Origin: Paenibacillus_V sp046244365
GTDB lineage: Bacteria; Bacillota; Bacilli; Paenibacillales; NBRC-103111
Direction of reading: 5' to 3'
Length of the DNA: 64,000 bases
NCBI RefSeq assembly: GCF_046244365.1
Contig: NZ_CP176395.1
Coordinates: 2,976,001-3,040,000, forward strand
The notes beneath the pieces were generated by a model. It worked only from the letters and a program-made list of their open reading frames with translations, was not told the origin of the DNA and searched no databases. The translations under genes were made by a program, and so were the position numbers. Each line of letters begins with the position of its first letter. Position 1 is the stretch's first letter. Positions 52,178 to 61,744 of the stretch are shown here, piece by piece.

Positions 52178-53698
52178 ATGAATAAGAAGCTAGTCACGAT
52201 AAAAAAGATATCGCTTATGACAGCTGCGTCAGGCATGCTGGTTGGGACGATCGCTGGCTGCAGTTCTTCCGAATCGCCAAATGCATCAACGCCAGCGGTA
52301 AGTTCGACAAGTACACCCAAGAAACAGATAACGGTGTCCATCATGGTCCCGCAGTACACGACTGAGCCCATTAAGGCCGATAGTGCAGCTGTTAAGAAGA
52401 TCGAAGAGTATACCGGCGTTAAGCTGGAGATGAACTGGGTTGTGGGAGCGGCTTACCAAGAGAAGCTTAATGCCACAATTGCCTCCGGTACGATGCCGAA
52501 GGTGTTGATCGTGCTCGACAACAAGCAGACGAACATTGTCAATGGCACCCGTTCCGGTATGTTCTGGGAGATTGGCGGTTACTTAAAGGATTATCCGAAC
52601 CTGAGCAAGCTGAATCCGCAAATCTTGAGCAACATTTCCGTTGACGGCAAGCTCTACGCGTTGCCGCGGACGCGCCCGATCAGCCGTGAGGGGATCATAT
52701 TCCGTAAAGACTGGCTGGACAATTTGGGGCTTCAGCCGCCGAAGACGACCGATGATCTCTATACGATCCTGCAAGCGTTTACGAACAAAGATCCGGACAA
52801 GAACGGCAAGAACGATACTTTCGGGCTTAGTGATAACGGCAATGCATTTGGCGACCTGGCCATCTTCTTCGGAGCTCCGAACAGATGGGGTGTGAAAGAG
52901 GGCAAGCTGATCCCTGATTTCACCACTCCTGAGTACTTCGAAGCGATGCAGTTCACGAAACGGCTGTACAGCGAGAAGTTGATGAACCAGGACTTCATGA
53001 TCGTCAAAGACGGCTACGTGGCCAATATTAATCAGGGCAAAGCAGGGATGGTGATTAATTCGGCAGTTGACAGCGTAACAACCGCATTGTTTGCCGATCT
53101 GAAGAAATTGAACCCTAACGCGGTGCTGGATGTATCAACAGGGGTTAAGGGACCTAAGGGCGAGTTCGCCAATGGCAGCGCTGCTTTCGGGGGCACGCTT
53201 ATGTTCCCGAAGAGCAGCGTGAAAACGGAGCAGGATTTGAAGGATGTGCTGCAATTTTTTGATAAAATGACGGATCAGGCAATGATCGATCTGACCTTGT
53301 ATGGGGTGGAGGGGAACACGTATACAATGGAGAACGGTATCCCCAAGATCAATACGGAATTGTACAACAACGAGATCAATCCCCTGAATCAGATCATGGT
53401 CAAATTGGGGCTCTTCGGACCTAAGAAAGGAGACTCCCCGCTCGAAACCAAGTGGAAACAAATTTTGGTGGATAACGAAAAGAAGGCCGTGTTCGATCTT
53501 TCCGTACCCTACATCTCGGCAACGTATGTGGAGAAGGGGGCACAGCTGGATAAGCAAATCACTGATGCGCGTAATAAATTTATTATCGGCGAGCTGGACG
53601 AAGCCGGGTGGAAGAGCACAATCGAAAGCTGGCGGAAGAACGGCGGCGACAAGATTACGGAAGAATACACGGCTGAATACGCCAAGACGCACAAGTAA
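52178..53698 (+). CDS. Extracellular solute-binding lipoprotein (locus 4)
   Basis: 506 residues from an ATG behind AGGGAGGG. Signal peptide with lipobox TIAGC, then a serine/threonine-rich linker. It is a member of the same binding-protein family as the others (DGKLYALPRTRPISREGIIF, calcium-loop-like DPDKNGKNDTFG) but clearly diverged from the locus 1/2 pair, so the sugar is probably different. It lies between the permeases and a glycosidase, as expected for an oligosaccharide importer. Confidence 0.92.
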   Translation: MNKKLVTIKKISLMTAASGMLVGTIAGCSSSESPNASTPAVSSTSTPKKQITVSIMVPQYTTEPIKADSAAVKKIEEYTGVKLEMNWVVGAAYQEKLNATIASGTMPKVLIVLDNKQTNIVNGTRSGMFWEIGGYLKDYPNLSKLNPQILSNISVDGKLYALPRTRPISREGIIFRKDWLDNLGLQPPKTTDDLYTILQAFTNKDPDKNGKNDTFGLSDNGNAFGDLAIFFGAPNRWGVKEGKLIPDFTTPEYFEAMQFTKRLYSEKLMNQDFMIVKDGYVANINQGKAGMVINSAVDSVTTALFADLKKLNPNAVLDVSTGVKGPKGEFANGSAAFGGTLMFPKSSVKTEQDLKDVLQFFDKMTDQAMIDLTLYGVEGNTYTMENGIPKINTELYNNEINPLNQIMVKLGLFGPKKGDSPLETKWKQILVDNEKKAVFDLSVPYISATYVEKGAQLDKQITDARNKFIIGELDEAGWKSTIESWRKNGGDKITEEYTAEYAKTHK

Positions 53699-53710
53699 CG
53701 GGAGGGCAAA

Positions 53711-55783
53711 ATGGACAGTGATCTATACAAACGGACGTTTCGCCGGGGCTTGTTTGATTTCCACGCCGGCGAAGCGATTCCTGAAGTGAGTCTGGATGTG
53801 GAATCGTATATGACGGGCGCCGCTGCAGCTGGCATGCAGACGATTACGTTCATGACGAAGGATGCGTTCGGCAACAGCTATTACGACACACGGATTGGAC
53901 ATAAGAATGCCAGGCTGAAGGGCGATATGCTGGCCGAGGCGTCGGCTGCGGCGAAGCGTCACGGCATCCGCCTGATCGCCTACTACAATGTAGGGTTGAA
54001 CACGCACGTCGCCCAGCAGAATCCCGATTATCGGCAGCGGACGGCTGACCAAGAGCCAGTGACAGAGGCATTCGGATTTTACGACTTACTGTGCATGAAT
54101 TCGCCTTATCGGGACTATGTGTACGGCCAATTAGAAGAAATCGCCGGTAATTACGAGGTGTCGGGCTTCTTTTTCGATATCTCCTATGTATGGGCAAACA
54201 GCTGCTATTGCGAATACTGTCAGCATCGCTATAAGTCTCGATTTGGGTACGCCATGCCGGTATCGCCGGAGCCTGGTACAAAGGAGATGGCGCAGTGGCA
54301 GTTGTTTCGGCGGGATATCCGGCTGCATTTCATGCGGGATGCAGCAGCAAGGCTTAAAGCGCTTAATCCTGAGCTGTTAATTGGCTGGAATCATGCTGGC
54401 GACCCACAATTCGGCCAGGTAGAGGCAGACAAGTACGCCGATTATTTCACGTCTGAGTTCCATCCCCCGCATTATGCTTACGGCAGCCTGCTCGCCCGTT
54501 GGAAGCGGTCGTTCGGCAAGCCGTTCGAGCTGATGATGCCAAGCGAGATGGGCAGCTGGGGGGAATGGACGCTTGCGCCCATTCCGACCCTATTGACGAC
54601 AGCTGCCATCGCGGTCGCGAACGGCGGCTCCATCAGCTTCGGGCACGTAGCTTATCCATCCGGTGAGTATAAGGGCCGCATACCTGCTCCAGTCATGAAT
54701 GCCATTGGCGAAGCCAACGCTTGGGTGCAGGCTCTGGAGCCCTGGCTGTTGGAAGCCGAGAGCGAACCGATGGCCGCCGTTCTGTTCGCCATTGGGAACA
54801 AGCGGATGCTGGAAGATACCGCGCTCGCCAGTAAATACGAAGCACATCTTCAAGGCATACATCGCATTCTGACCGAAGGCCATATCCATTTCGACATTAT
54901 CGACGAAACGCACCTACTGGAAAGACTGGAGCGCTATGAACTGCTGATCGTGCCGGATCAGGCTTATTTATCCGAGGCCGTTCAACGCCGCATCCGCGAA
55001 TATGTCCAGAACGGCGGCCGTCTGCTCGCTTCAGGACGGACATCGCTTTACAAGTCGGACGGCGAACGAGAGGCGGACTTCGGTCTTGCCGATGTATTCG
55101 GCGTACAATTCCGGGATGAATCGGCTTACAGCCTTATGTATCTCGATTCGGTCGATTCGAGCCTCGGGAAAGATGTACCAAGCATGCCGATCTTGCTCAA
55201 GCATGCTGACCAGCGATCCCTACGGGTTGTGCCGACTTCGGCGGAAGTGCTGTGCGGCCTGACGGAGCCTGCCCTGGAAACGACGGTGAAGCGGCATGTG
55301 TACCACCAGCATGCCCATCCGGCCCGACGCACGCTCGACCCTGCCATTACGTTCCAGACTGTGGGGAAAGGAGCTTGCTTGTATATCGCCGGCCCAATCG
55401 AGGCGGCTTACTGGAGTTCCGGCTCTCCTTGGCTGCGAAATGTTTACTTGAACAGTCTGAGGAAGCTCTATTCCAACCCTAGGGTTGTAGTGGAAGCGCC
55501 GCTCAGCGTGGAGGTCAACGTTATGCGGCAGCGGGAGCTGTCCCGTCTCATTGTGCATCTTATTAACGTTCGGGAAGATAAAGCGTCGGGCTCCAAATCA
55601 TTTATTGAGGAAATCGCTCCCATAGCCAATATACGGGTGTCGCTTGGCGTACGAGCGACTCGTGTCCTGCTGCAACCGGAAGGCACCGAGCTCGAGTTCA
55701 CGAGGGAGCAAGACCGTATCAGCTTCTTCGTTCCCCGATTGGAGCTTCACACAGCAGTTGTTGTCGAAGGAATTGAAGATTAG
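53711..55783 (+). CDS. GHL6-like glycoside hydrolase with beta-galactosidase trimerisation-like domain
   Basis: 690 residues, no signal peptide, 12 bases after the binding-protein stop and behind GGAGGG. Residues 1-330 are a TIM barrel of the hypothetical glycosyl hydrolase 6 type: FDFHAGEA, GMQTITFMTKDAFGN, RLIAYYNVG and SGFFFDISYVWANSCYCEYC, the last with an aspartate likely to be catalytic and a C-x-C-x-x-C cluster. A Rossmann-like domain follows at about 370-560 (DIIDETHLLERLERYELLIV), similar to the trimerisation domain of GH42 enzymes, then a beta-sandwich. It probably trims the imported oligosaccharide in the cytoplasm. The exact specificity is unknown; relatives include fucosidase-like proteins. 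Confidence 0.8.
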   Translation: MDSDLYKRTFRRGLFDFHAGEAIPEVSLDVESYMTGAAAAGMQTITFMTKDAFGNSYYDTRIGHKNARLKGDMLAEASAAAKRHGIRLIAYYNVGLNTHVAQQNPDYRQRTADQEPVTEAFGFYDLLCMNSPYRDYVYGQLEEIAGNYEVSGFFFDISYVWANSCYCEYCQHRYKSRFGYAMPVSPEPGTKEMAQWQLFRRDIRLHFMRDAAARLKALNPELLIGWNHAGDPQFGQVEADKYADYFTSEFHPPHYAYGSLLARWKRSFGKPFELMMPSEMGSWGEWTLAPIPTLLTTAAIAVANGGSISFGHVAYPSGEYKGRIPAPVMNAIGEANAWVQALEPWLLEAESEPMAAVLFAIGNKRMLEDTALASKYEAHLQGIHRILTEGHIHFDIIDETHLLERLERYELLIVPDQAYLSEAVQRRIREYVQNGGRLLASGRTSLYKSDGEREADFGLADVFGVQFRDESAYSLMYLDSVDSSLGKDVPSMPILLKHADQRSLRVVPTSAEVLCGLTEPALETTVKRHVYHQHAHPARRTLDPAITFQTVGKGACLYIAGPIEAAYWSSGSPWLRNVYLNSLRKLYSNPRVVVEAPLSVEVNVMRQRELSRLIVHLINVREDKASGSKSFIEEIAPIANIRVSLGVRATRVLLQPEGTELEFTREQDRISFFVPRLELHTAVVVEGIED

Positions 55784-55863
55784 TTTGACTGGGTTCTATG
55801 GCAGGTGAATGCGGTCACACTCCCGAATACGTGTACATGACATGATTCTTGGGAGGTAGCAGC

Positions 55864-58125
55864 ATGAAATTCAGGTCTCCCCGATTCCTGATTCGGTTAA
55901 TGATCATTAGTATCCTTGTCGGGACAATCCCGGTACTTGCATTAGGCAGCTTTGCGTACTACTTCTTCTCCAGCAAAATTCAGAGACAGGTCGATCAGCA
56001 GAACGTACAATTGTTGACCGAAACGGAATTGCGCTTGGAGCAGCTCTTCACGACCATTGATTTCTATGTTACGCAGTTGGCCAATTCTCTTCTGTTGCAG
56101 GACGCCGCCGGTTGGGAGCCAACGAACCGGAAGCTGTTTCAATCGTTTCAAGAACTCTCCGTGCAGCTGTCCAGAATACAAAGCTTTGAGATGGGGATCA
56201 GCGATGTCTTCTACGTTAATTACGTTAACAATTGGGTGATCGACAATCGCGGGGTAACCTTGCTTCCGGATCGGCCGGATCACGATCTTCTGGCGAGCTA
56301 TGCGTCCGGCAATCAGTCTTCTTATTGGAAAAACGAGGGGACGGATGAAGGAGGCTCGGTCTTGCTGATTAAGAAGACGCCACTAGCCTCCCTCTCTCCT
56401 TCAGGCGTTATTGGGATTCGGATCCCCCGCTACCAGCTGGAGAAGCGGATTGAAGGCACCGGAGGAAGCGATGTGCAGCTGATAGCAAATAGCAGCTTCG
56501 ACGTACTGGCGAAGACGGAGGGGACGCTGGAGCTTGGCGATCGGCTAAGTCAACCTTTCGCGGAGCGGGTGACCGAGGCATTGAAGCACTCGCCGAGTGC
56601 CGTACTCCGCTATGACGAACAGTTTTTCACTGTTGTAAAAAAATCGAACTACAATGGCTGGTATTACTTCTCCTTCTATTCGAATGCCGAGATCACGAAG
56701 GACTCCCGGACGATTCGCTGGATTACGCTTCTTGCCTGCATAGGGGTGCTGCTCTTAACGCTCTTGGCCGCTACACTAATGAACCGTCGAGTTTATACAC
56801 CGATACGCCGGCTGTATGAGGCTGCGGGAGGCCTGTCTGCAGGGGGCAGGGGGAACCGGCCCGACGAATTTCAATTGATCGGCAACCGCATCGAATCGCT
56901 GATCTCCGTACAGGACCGCATGAATGATCAGATAAAGGGACAGGTTCTGCAATTGAGGGAATTGTTTCTGTTCAAGCTGCTTATCGGAGAAGTCAATCCA
57001 TCGGAGGCGGAGCAGAAGGCACATTTCTATCAATTGGATATCGAATGGAGCCGGCTGATGGTCGTAGCCGTTCAGTTCAGCGATTGGAAGCAATCGAAGT
57101 ACGCGGATCAAGATTGGGAGAGGCTGATGTTCGCCCTGAGCCATATGATGTGCGAGCTCTTTCCCGAGAAGTGGAGGCTGGAACCGATTATTATCGGGCA
57201 GTATCAAATCATGATTGTCGGTAACGATCAAGAGGAGGACCATGCTTTCCGTCAAACTATAGTCAAATTCGCCAATACGCTGAACAAATTGGTTCAACAC
57301 AATCTGGGTTTGACAACTGCGGTTGGGGTCAGCAAGCCCTGTGAACGCTTCTCGGATGTGCATCGAGCCTTCAGGGAGGCGAGCGAATCGCTAAAGCACC
57401 GAAGTGTAACGGTGGATCAACCTCTGTTCTTCTTCGGCGATCTGTTCCCCAGCCGGGACGTTCAAGTCAAGTATCCGGCCGCGCTGGAGAAACGGCTGTT
57501 CCAAGCCGTGAACGAGATGGATCTCCCGGCGGCACAAGCTTCGCTCCGCGGGATCACCGAATGGCTTTTGTCCGAGAATGTCAACTACCGAGAGCTGCAG
57601 GTTCATCTAGTCCGCATCCTGATCGGCCTCGTCGGGGACTCCCTATATTCGGAGAATCCGCTCCGCGGGCTGATGCATGATAACAAAACCGTGTTCGAGC
57701 AATTGTTTGAACTGAATGCTATCGACGATATTGAAGCTTGGTTCGAGGAGCGGGTATTGAGGCCGCTTGTGAACTGGCGGGAAGAGCAATCTCAGCTGCA
57801 GTATCAGATCATCACCGAGCAGATGCTGAAGCTCGTTCATGAACGCTACGATACCGAGTTGACGCTAGAAAAATGCGCGGAGGAGCTGAATTTTCATCCG
57901 GATTATTTGCGCAAGGCGTTCCGCCGGGGAGTCGGAGAGAACTTCAGCGATTATTTAGGCGAATATCGTCTGAACGTCTCGAAGGAGCTGCTGAAGAATA
58001 CGGACTTGACGATCGCTGAGATCGCTCAGAAGATGAACTATCATAATTCCCAGAACTTCATCCGCTATTTTAAGAAAACGGTTGGGATCACGCCCGGGCA
58101 GTTCCGAGAGCGGCTGCACAACTGA
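55864..58125 (+). CDS. Membrane-spanning AraC-family regulator of locus 4
   Basis: About 753 residues from the ATG seven bases after GGGAGG. Membrane helix at about 12-34, an extracellular sensor domain, second helix near 280-302 (IRWITLLACIGVLLLTLLAA), a cytoplasmic region, and a C-terminal double helix-turn-helix (LEKCAEELNFHPDYLRKAFR, IAEIAQKMNYHNSQNFIRYF). It has the same plan as the regulators of loci 1 and 2 but little sequence in common outside the DNA-binding part, and it is co-directional with rather than divergent from its operon. It probably activates locus 4 in response to an external signal. Confidence 0.9.
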   Translation: MKFRSPRFLIRLMIISILVGTIPVLALGSFAYYFFSSKIQRQVDQQNVQLLTETELRLEQLFTTIDFYVTQLANSLLLQDAAGWEPTNRKLFQSFQELSVQLSRIQSFEMGISDVFYVNYVNNWVIDNRGVTLLPDRPDHDLLASYASGNQSSYWKNEGTDEGGSVLLIKKTPLASLSPSGVIGIRIPRYQLEKRIEGTGGSDVQLIANSSFDVLAKTEGTLELGDRLSQPFAERVTEALKHSPSAVLRYDEQFFTVVKKSNYNGWYYFSFYSNAEITKDSRTIRWITLLACIGVLLLTLLAATLMNRRVYTPIRRLYEAAGGLSAGGRGNRPDEFQLIGNRIESLISVQDRMNDQIKGQVLQLRELFLFKLLIGEVNPSEAEQKAHFYQLDIEWSRLMVVAVQFSDWKQSKYADQDWERLMFALSHMMCELFPEKWRLEPIIIGQYQIMIVGNDQEEDHAFRQTIVKFANTLNKLVQHNLGLTTAVGVSKPCERFSDVHRAFREASESLKHRSVTVDQPLFFFGDLFPSRDVQVKYPAALEKRLFQAVNEMDLPAAQASLRGITEWLLSENVNYRELQVHLVRILIGLVGDSLYSENPLRGLMHDNKTVFEQLFELNAIDDIEAWFEERVLRPLVNWREEQSQLQYQIITEQMLKLVHERYDTELTLEKCAEELNFHPDYLRKAFRRGVGENFSDYLGEYRLNVSKELLKNTDLTIAEIAQKMNYHNSQNFIRYFKKTVGITPGQFRERLHN

Positions 58126-58203
58126 ATCAATGGAGTGTGTCGGACGAGTCAAACGCGTAAGAGCTTATGGGAGTAAAAATAAAGTTTAGATGGAGGAGAT
58201 TTC

Positions 58204-60516
58204 ATGTTGCGCAAATTGATTATCCCCATTCTTTCTCTCATTTTAGTATCTATGGTATTCCAAAGCTTTGTGTTTGCCGAAGCAAGCTACGATAATGGCA
58301 GTGGCGAGGGGCATAATGTTCAGAGTAAAAAAGTGATGCTTGCCAACAATGGGAATGCCATGTATCAAGTGTTTGTTCATCAAAATGCCAACGCCATGGA
58401 GCGGCAGTCTGCGCTTGAGCTGGCTCAAATGCTGCAGCAAGTAACCGGTGCGCCATTCCAACTCAGTGAGGGACAATCACCGCCGAATGGTCATGTCATT
58501 GTTGTGGGACGCAATGCGATGAGCGAAGGCTTGGTACCCGAGCTTACAAACGATGTGCTAGGAGAGGATGGATTTGTCATACGGAACACATCGCGCTACA
58601 TTGTGATTGCAGGAAGTCACCCGCGCGGTACGATGTATGGTGTGAATACATTCCTTGAGCAGTACGTTGGCGTGAAATGGTTCTCGCCAGATTATACTTA
58701 TGTGCCCGATCGCTCAAAGCTGCAAGTAGAGGTGGGATCAGATATACAGGTTCCACGTTTCGAATACCGCGAGATGTACGTGAGCGATGGCAATAACGAG
58801 CATTACCGGGCGCACAATTTGCTGAATGGCAAATACAAGGATAGGTACAGGCATGTGCCGCAATCAGAGGCTGGACTCGATAGCTGGTCGACTTACTGGC
58901 CAGTCGGTGTGCATAATTTCTACAGCGTTGTGCCTCAGACCCAGTATCATTCCGGTCGGCAGCTATTGGCTATGGATGAGAATGTGCGACAGATCGCTGC
59001 CACGAATCTGACCAGTATCATCAATCAGCGTATCAGTGAAGGCAAAGATGCCGCTTACGGATTTAGCCAAATGGATGATATCTGGCTGCCAGATGCTGCA
59101 AGTCAAGCGTTCGCCGATGCACATGGCGGCTCATTAGCGGCACCAATGCTGGATTTAGTCAACGATGTGGCCAGAAGGGTAAGCGCTGCCATTCCTGACG
59201 CGCGTATTGGTACACTTGCTTATATGTTTAGCTACGACGCACCGACAAATATGACAGTCGAGGATAATGTCGTCATCACTGCTGCGCCGATCTTCAAAGA
59301 TCATGGACGCGCCTTGACAAGTCCAGAGAATAAGTTTTATGAGGATAATACAAGACAATGGGCGAACATCTCTAGCAATATGATGGTCTGGGACTACCTG
59401 ACAGACTTTAATGGCGGCGGCTATCTAATGCCTTATCCGAACTTGTACGCTATAGGTGAAAATATTCAGTTCCTATCGCAATTCCCTGCTGTTAAAGGAT
59501 ATTTCGGTCAACAAATGCAAAATATTTATGCGCCGGGAGAAACCGGTTTTGCATACTTGCGTGCCTGGGTAGCCGCGAAGCTGCTATGGAATCCAAGTCT
59601 GGATTATCGTCAGCTAATTGACGAATTCGTCCGTGGTTACTATGGCGATGCTGCACCTTATATTAGCGCTTATCTGGCGTTGCTTCAGGATACATTCGAA
59701 AAAAGCGATGCTACACTTTCAGGTTCTACACCGATCACATCCTCCTATTTGAACTTTGACATGATGCGTCAGGCGGACGCATTGTTCGAACAAGCGGTTG
59801 CAGCAGCAGCAAATGATCCAATCATGCTCGATCATGTTCAAAAGGCGCGCGTGGAAGTGGACTACATTATCTTAATGCGTGGTGTGTCCTTCATGAAAGA
59901 AGCCGCGGATCGCAATATTACTTGGAACTATGACTTTGAGAATCGATTCAATCGTTTTAAGACCCATACGGCTAATGTCGTTGACTACAAATCGAATACA
60001 TCGATTAAGTTGTTGTATGAAATGATGGAATTAGGCCGTACGTTACCGGATGTTCCATCATTTGTGCAAAATTTACCGACATCTGATTGGTTGGACTTCC
60101 AAGATAATGCATTACGCCTGCATACGCCAGTTGGCACGAAGCTTGTCCAAGATGCTAAGGCATCCGACCATGTAGCAGCTCGCGTCCCAGGTAATACGAA
60201 TGCATGGGCGATCCAATTGCCGAATCTCACGCTGCCTAAGGAAGGACAATGGAAGATGTATGCTCACGTGCGCATTGATCCGGGAACTGGCGTAGCGGGC
60301 AATAATGCTTTTCAATATGGCATCTATCCGCCAATGGGGAATGCGGATTGGGCCAATTACGCAGACTTTGCCGATGGGGAATATCATTATGTCGAGTTCC
60401 CATGGACTTATCAATACGATCCGGCTTTATCGAATCATTACCTTTGGTTTGCGCCGCCTAACTCTAGCGTCATCAAGTATTTGTATGTCGATCGAATTAT
60501 CGCTGTCAAGCAATAA
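58204..60516 (+). CDS. Secreted DUF4838 protein (glycosidase-like, alpha-glucuronidase-related fold)
   Basis: 770 residues from an ATG behind TGGAGGAG. A Sec signal peptide (LIIPILSLILVSMVFQSFVFA) has likely cleavage near residue 25, and there is no lipobox. Residues about 45-170 resemble the GH67 N-terminal domain (ERQSALELAQMLQQVTGAPF, GTMYGVNTFLEQYVGVKWFS). About 180-480 is the DUF4838 barrel (YGFSQMDDIWLPDA, WDYLTDFNGG), and a C-terminal beta-sandwich may bind carbohydrate. It should act outside the cell on a glycan whose products the locus 4 importer takes up. Codon use is somewhat more AT-rich than in the preceding genes. Confidence 0.8.
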   Translation: MLRKLIIPILSLILVSMVFQSFVFAEASYDNGSGEGHNVQSKKVMLANNGNAMYQVFVHQNANAMERQSALELAQMLQQVTGAPFQLSEGQSPPNGHVIVVGRNAMSEGLVPELTNDVLGEDGFVIRNTSRYIVIAGSHPRGTMYGVNTFLEQYVGVKWFSPDYTYVPDRSKLQVEVGSDIQVPRFEYREMYVSDGNNEHYRAHNLLNGKYKDRYRHVPQSEAGLDSWSTYWPVGVHNFYSVVPQTQYHSGRQLLAMDENVRQIAATNLTSIINQRISEGKDAAYGFSQMDDIWLPDAASQAFADAHGGSLAAPMLDLVNDVARRVSAAIPDARIGTLAYMFSYDAPTNMTVEDNVVITAAPIFKDHGRALTSPENKFYEDNTRQWANISSNMMVWDYLTDFNGGGYLMPYPNLYAIGENIQFLSQFPAVKGYFGQQMQNIYAPGETGFAYLRAWVAAKLLWNPSLDYRQLIDEFVRGYYGDAAPYISAYLALLQDTFEKSDATLSGSTPITSSYLNFDMMRQADALFEQAVAAAANDPIMLDHVQKARVEVDYIILMRGVSFMKEAADRNITWNYDFENRFNRFKTHTANVVDYKSNTSIKLLYEMMELGRTLPDVPSFVQNLPTSDWLDFQDNALRLHTPVGTKLVQDAKASDHVAARVPGNTNAWAIQLPNLTLPKEGQWKMYAHVRIDPGTGVAGNNAFQYGIYPPMGNADWANYADFADGEYHYVEFPWTYQYDPALSNHYLWFAPPNSSVIKYLYVDRIIAVKQ

Positions 60517-60680
60517 AGTTTGGATAAGACTTTGCAGAGAAACGCAGGGTGTTCTTATTTGGAACGAAAGCCGACCTAATTCTTAGTATTACCGGCGCGA
60601 TCCGTTTCGCGTACGATCGCGGTAACGTCCGCCTCGAACTGCCAAACGGCGTAGTGTCGTTTCATAAGAGATGAAAAACC
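60517..60680. other. Intergenic between convergent genes
   Basis: No gene seen. GCGCGATCCG and CGCGTACGATCGCG are short GC-rich palindromic bits of unclear meaning. Confidence 0.3.
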
Positions 60681-60716
60681 AAAAAACGCCCTTCGTCCGA
60701 TTGGACGAGGAGCGTT
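60681..60716 (-). terminator. Rho-independent terminator of the YheC/YheD-like gene
   Basis: On the minus strand AACGCTCCTCGTCC pairs with GGACGAAGGGCGTT (one mismatch pair) around AATC, followed by TTTTGG. Confidence 0.8.
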
Positions 60717-60740
60717 TGCTTTTGGTGCCACTGGACTTGA

Positions 60741-61469
60741 TTAGCGCAGTCTGCCATACCGCAAAATTTTGCGAAACATCCGCTTGTCTTTGAGGGCGTT
60801 GAAGATGTATTTATCCGGCCGCGTATTGACTTCGATGATCCAAGGAACCATGTGCTCATCGATTCCCAAATCGACCCCATATGCCCGAAAACGCGGAAAG
60901 AATCTCTTCAAATGAGTGCTGATTCGTAGACTTAGTGAATTTAGCCGCTTCAAATAGGGATCCTGCTTCGCTGCGGGTATATGCGGCGATAACAGCTCGC
61001 GGACCGGCATCGGCTTGCCGCCGTTGTGGTAGTTGGTCACGATCTTGTGGGGCCTGGCCAACCGTCCCACCATTCCCGTTACGTCCCATTTTCCGCGATC
61101 ATTTCTCTGCACCATGATGCGCAGATCGAACGGACGTCCCTTATAGCGCAGCAGTGGGATGCACTTCTGCACCAGGTATGTTTTTTTCATGGCCCCCTTC
61201 ATGAATACCGCATACGCCCCGTCGAATGTATCGAACGACCGGCTGCGCGTACCGTTCTGCAGACGATAACCTCGATCGCCGCGACTCAGTTTATAGATAC
61301 CGAAGCCTCCGGTACCGTGATTTGGCTTTAAATAAACGGCTTTATGCTTCGCCAGCATCCTTTGAACGTTCGTTCTCGAGGAAACGAAAGTCCGAGGTAG
61401 ATGTCGAGCCAGTTCCGCATCATTCCGCAGCGCCCGGTATTTGCCAAGCTTGTTATTCCAATAGACCAT
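60741..61469 (-). CDS. YheC/YheD-family ATP-grasp protein
   Basis: 242 residues from an ATG behind GGTGAGGG. It begins MVYWNNKLGKYRAL, then VYLKPNHGTGGFGIYKL (nucleotide-binding loop of the ATP-grasp fold), RPFDLRIMVQRN and VDLGIDEHMVPWIIEVNTRP with the metal-binding glutamate and asparagine. The family is associated with the spore coat in Bacillus relatives and is a useful marker for a spore former. It is about as long as short members of the family; no operon partners. Confidence 0.88.
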   Translation of the reverse strand: MVYWNNKLGKYRALRNDAELARHLPRTFVSSRTNVQRMLAKHKAVYLKPNHGTGGFGIYKLSRGDRGYRLQNGTRSRSFDTFDGAYAVFMKGAMKKTYLVQKCIPLLRYKGRPFDLRIMVQRNDRGKWDVTGMVGRLARPHKIVTNYHNGGKPMPVRELLSPHIPAAKQDPYLKRLNSLSLRISTHLKRFFPRFRAYGVDLGIDEHMVPWIIEVNTRPDKYIFNALKDKRMFRKILRYGRLR

Positions 61470-61539
61470 ACCCTCACCCTAGGCCATTAATATCCGCACC
61501 TTTCAGTAATATGCGGCTTATTTAACCTTTGTTTGGGGC

Positions 61540-61671
61540 ATGGCCTATCTTGGAGAAATAACAGTTTTCGATGCTTTGTATCCGAAGGAACCAGGAGCTG
61601 AATTTGAGATTGAAGCAAATGATCGCGCATCTCGAGTTAAGTTGTCCAGTGAAAATAAAGTTTTAGACTGA
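61540..61671 (+). CDS. Possible 43-residue protein ending in ENKVLD
   Basis: MAYLGEITVFDALYPKEPGA begins and SSENKVLD ends it. The start lacks a good ribosome binding site (GGGGC is close). The same C-terminal hexapeptide is encoded near 45.6 and 46.5 kb, the valine codon varying at its third base. Probably a remnant or small member of an unrecognised family. Confidence 0.3.
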   Translation: MAYLGEITVFDALYPKEPGAEFEIEANDRASRVKLSSENKVLD

Positions 61672-61711
61672 GAAGTCGTCTTAGACTACCGCCGTTGTCA
61701 TTGAACTAATG

Positions 61712-61731
61712 TGCCCGTTAGCTAATGGGCA
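61712..61731. repeat. Palindromic copy of the dispersed CTAACGGGCA motif
   Basis: TGCCCGTTAGCTAATGGGCA is a 20-base palindrome with one mismatched pair, just downstream of the histidine kinase gene on the minus strand. It may serve as that gene's terminator-like 3' structure. Confidence 0.6.
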
Positions 61732-61744
61732 GTATAACGTAGTC

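Noticed and set aside
58165..58200. GTAAAAATAAAGTTTAGATG before the DUF4838 gene looks like another copy of the ENKVLD/TnsB-like motif.
   Set aside because: It lacks one base of the motif, encodes nothing comparable, and is simply the AT-rich leader before a TGGAGGAG ribosome binding site.
45608..61671. The three AAAATAAAGTNTTAGACT copies resemble the TnsB-binding site of Tn7.
   Set aside because: All three are in the same orientation, they are not in evenly spaced arrays, and the variable base is the third position of a valine codon in a shared ENKVLD reading frame. A coding explanation fits better.
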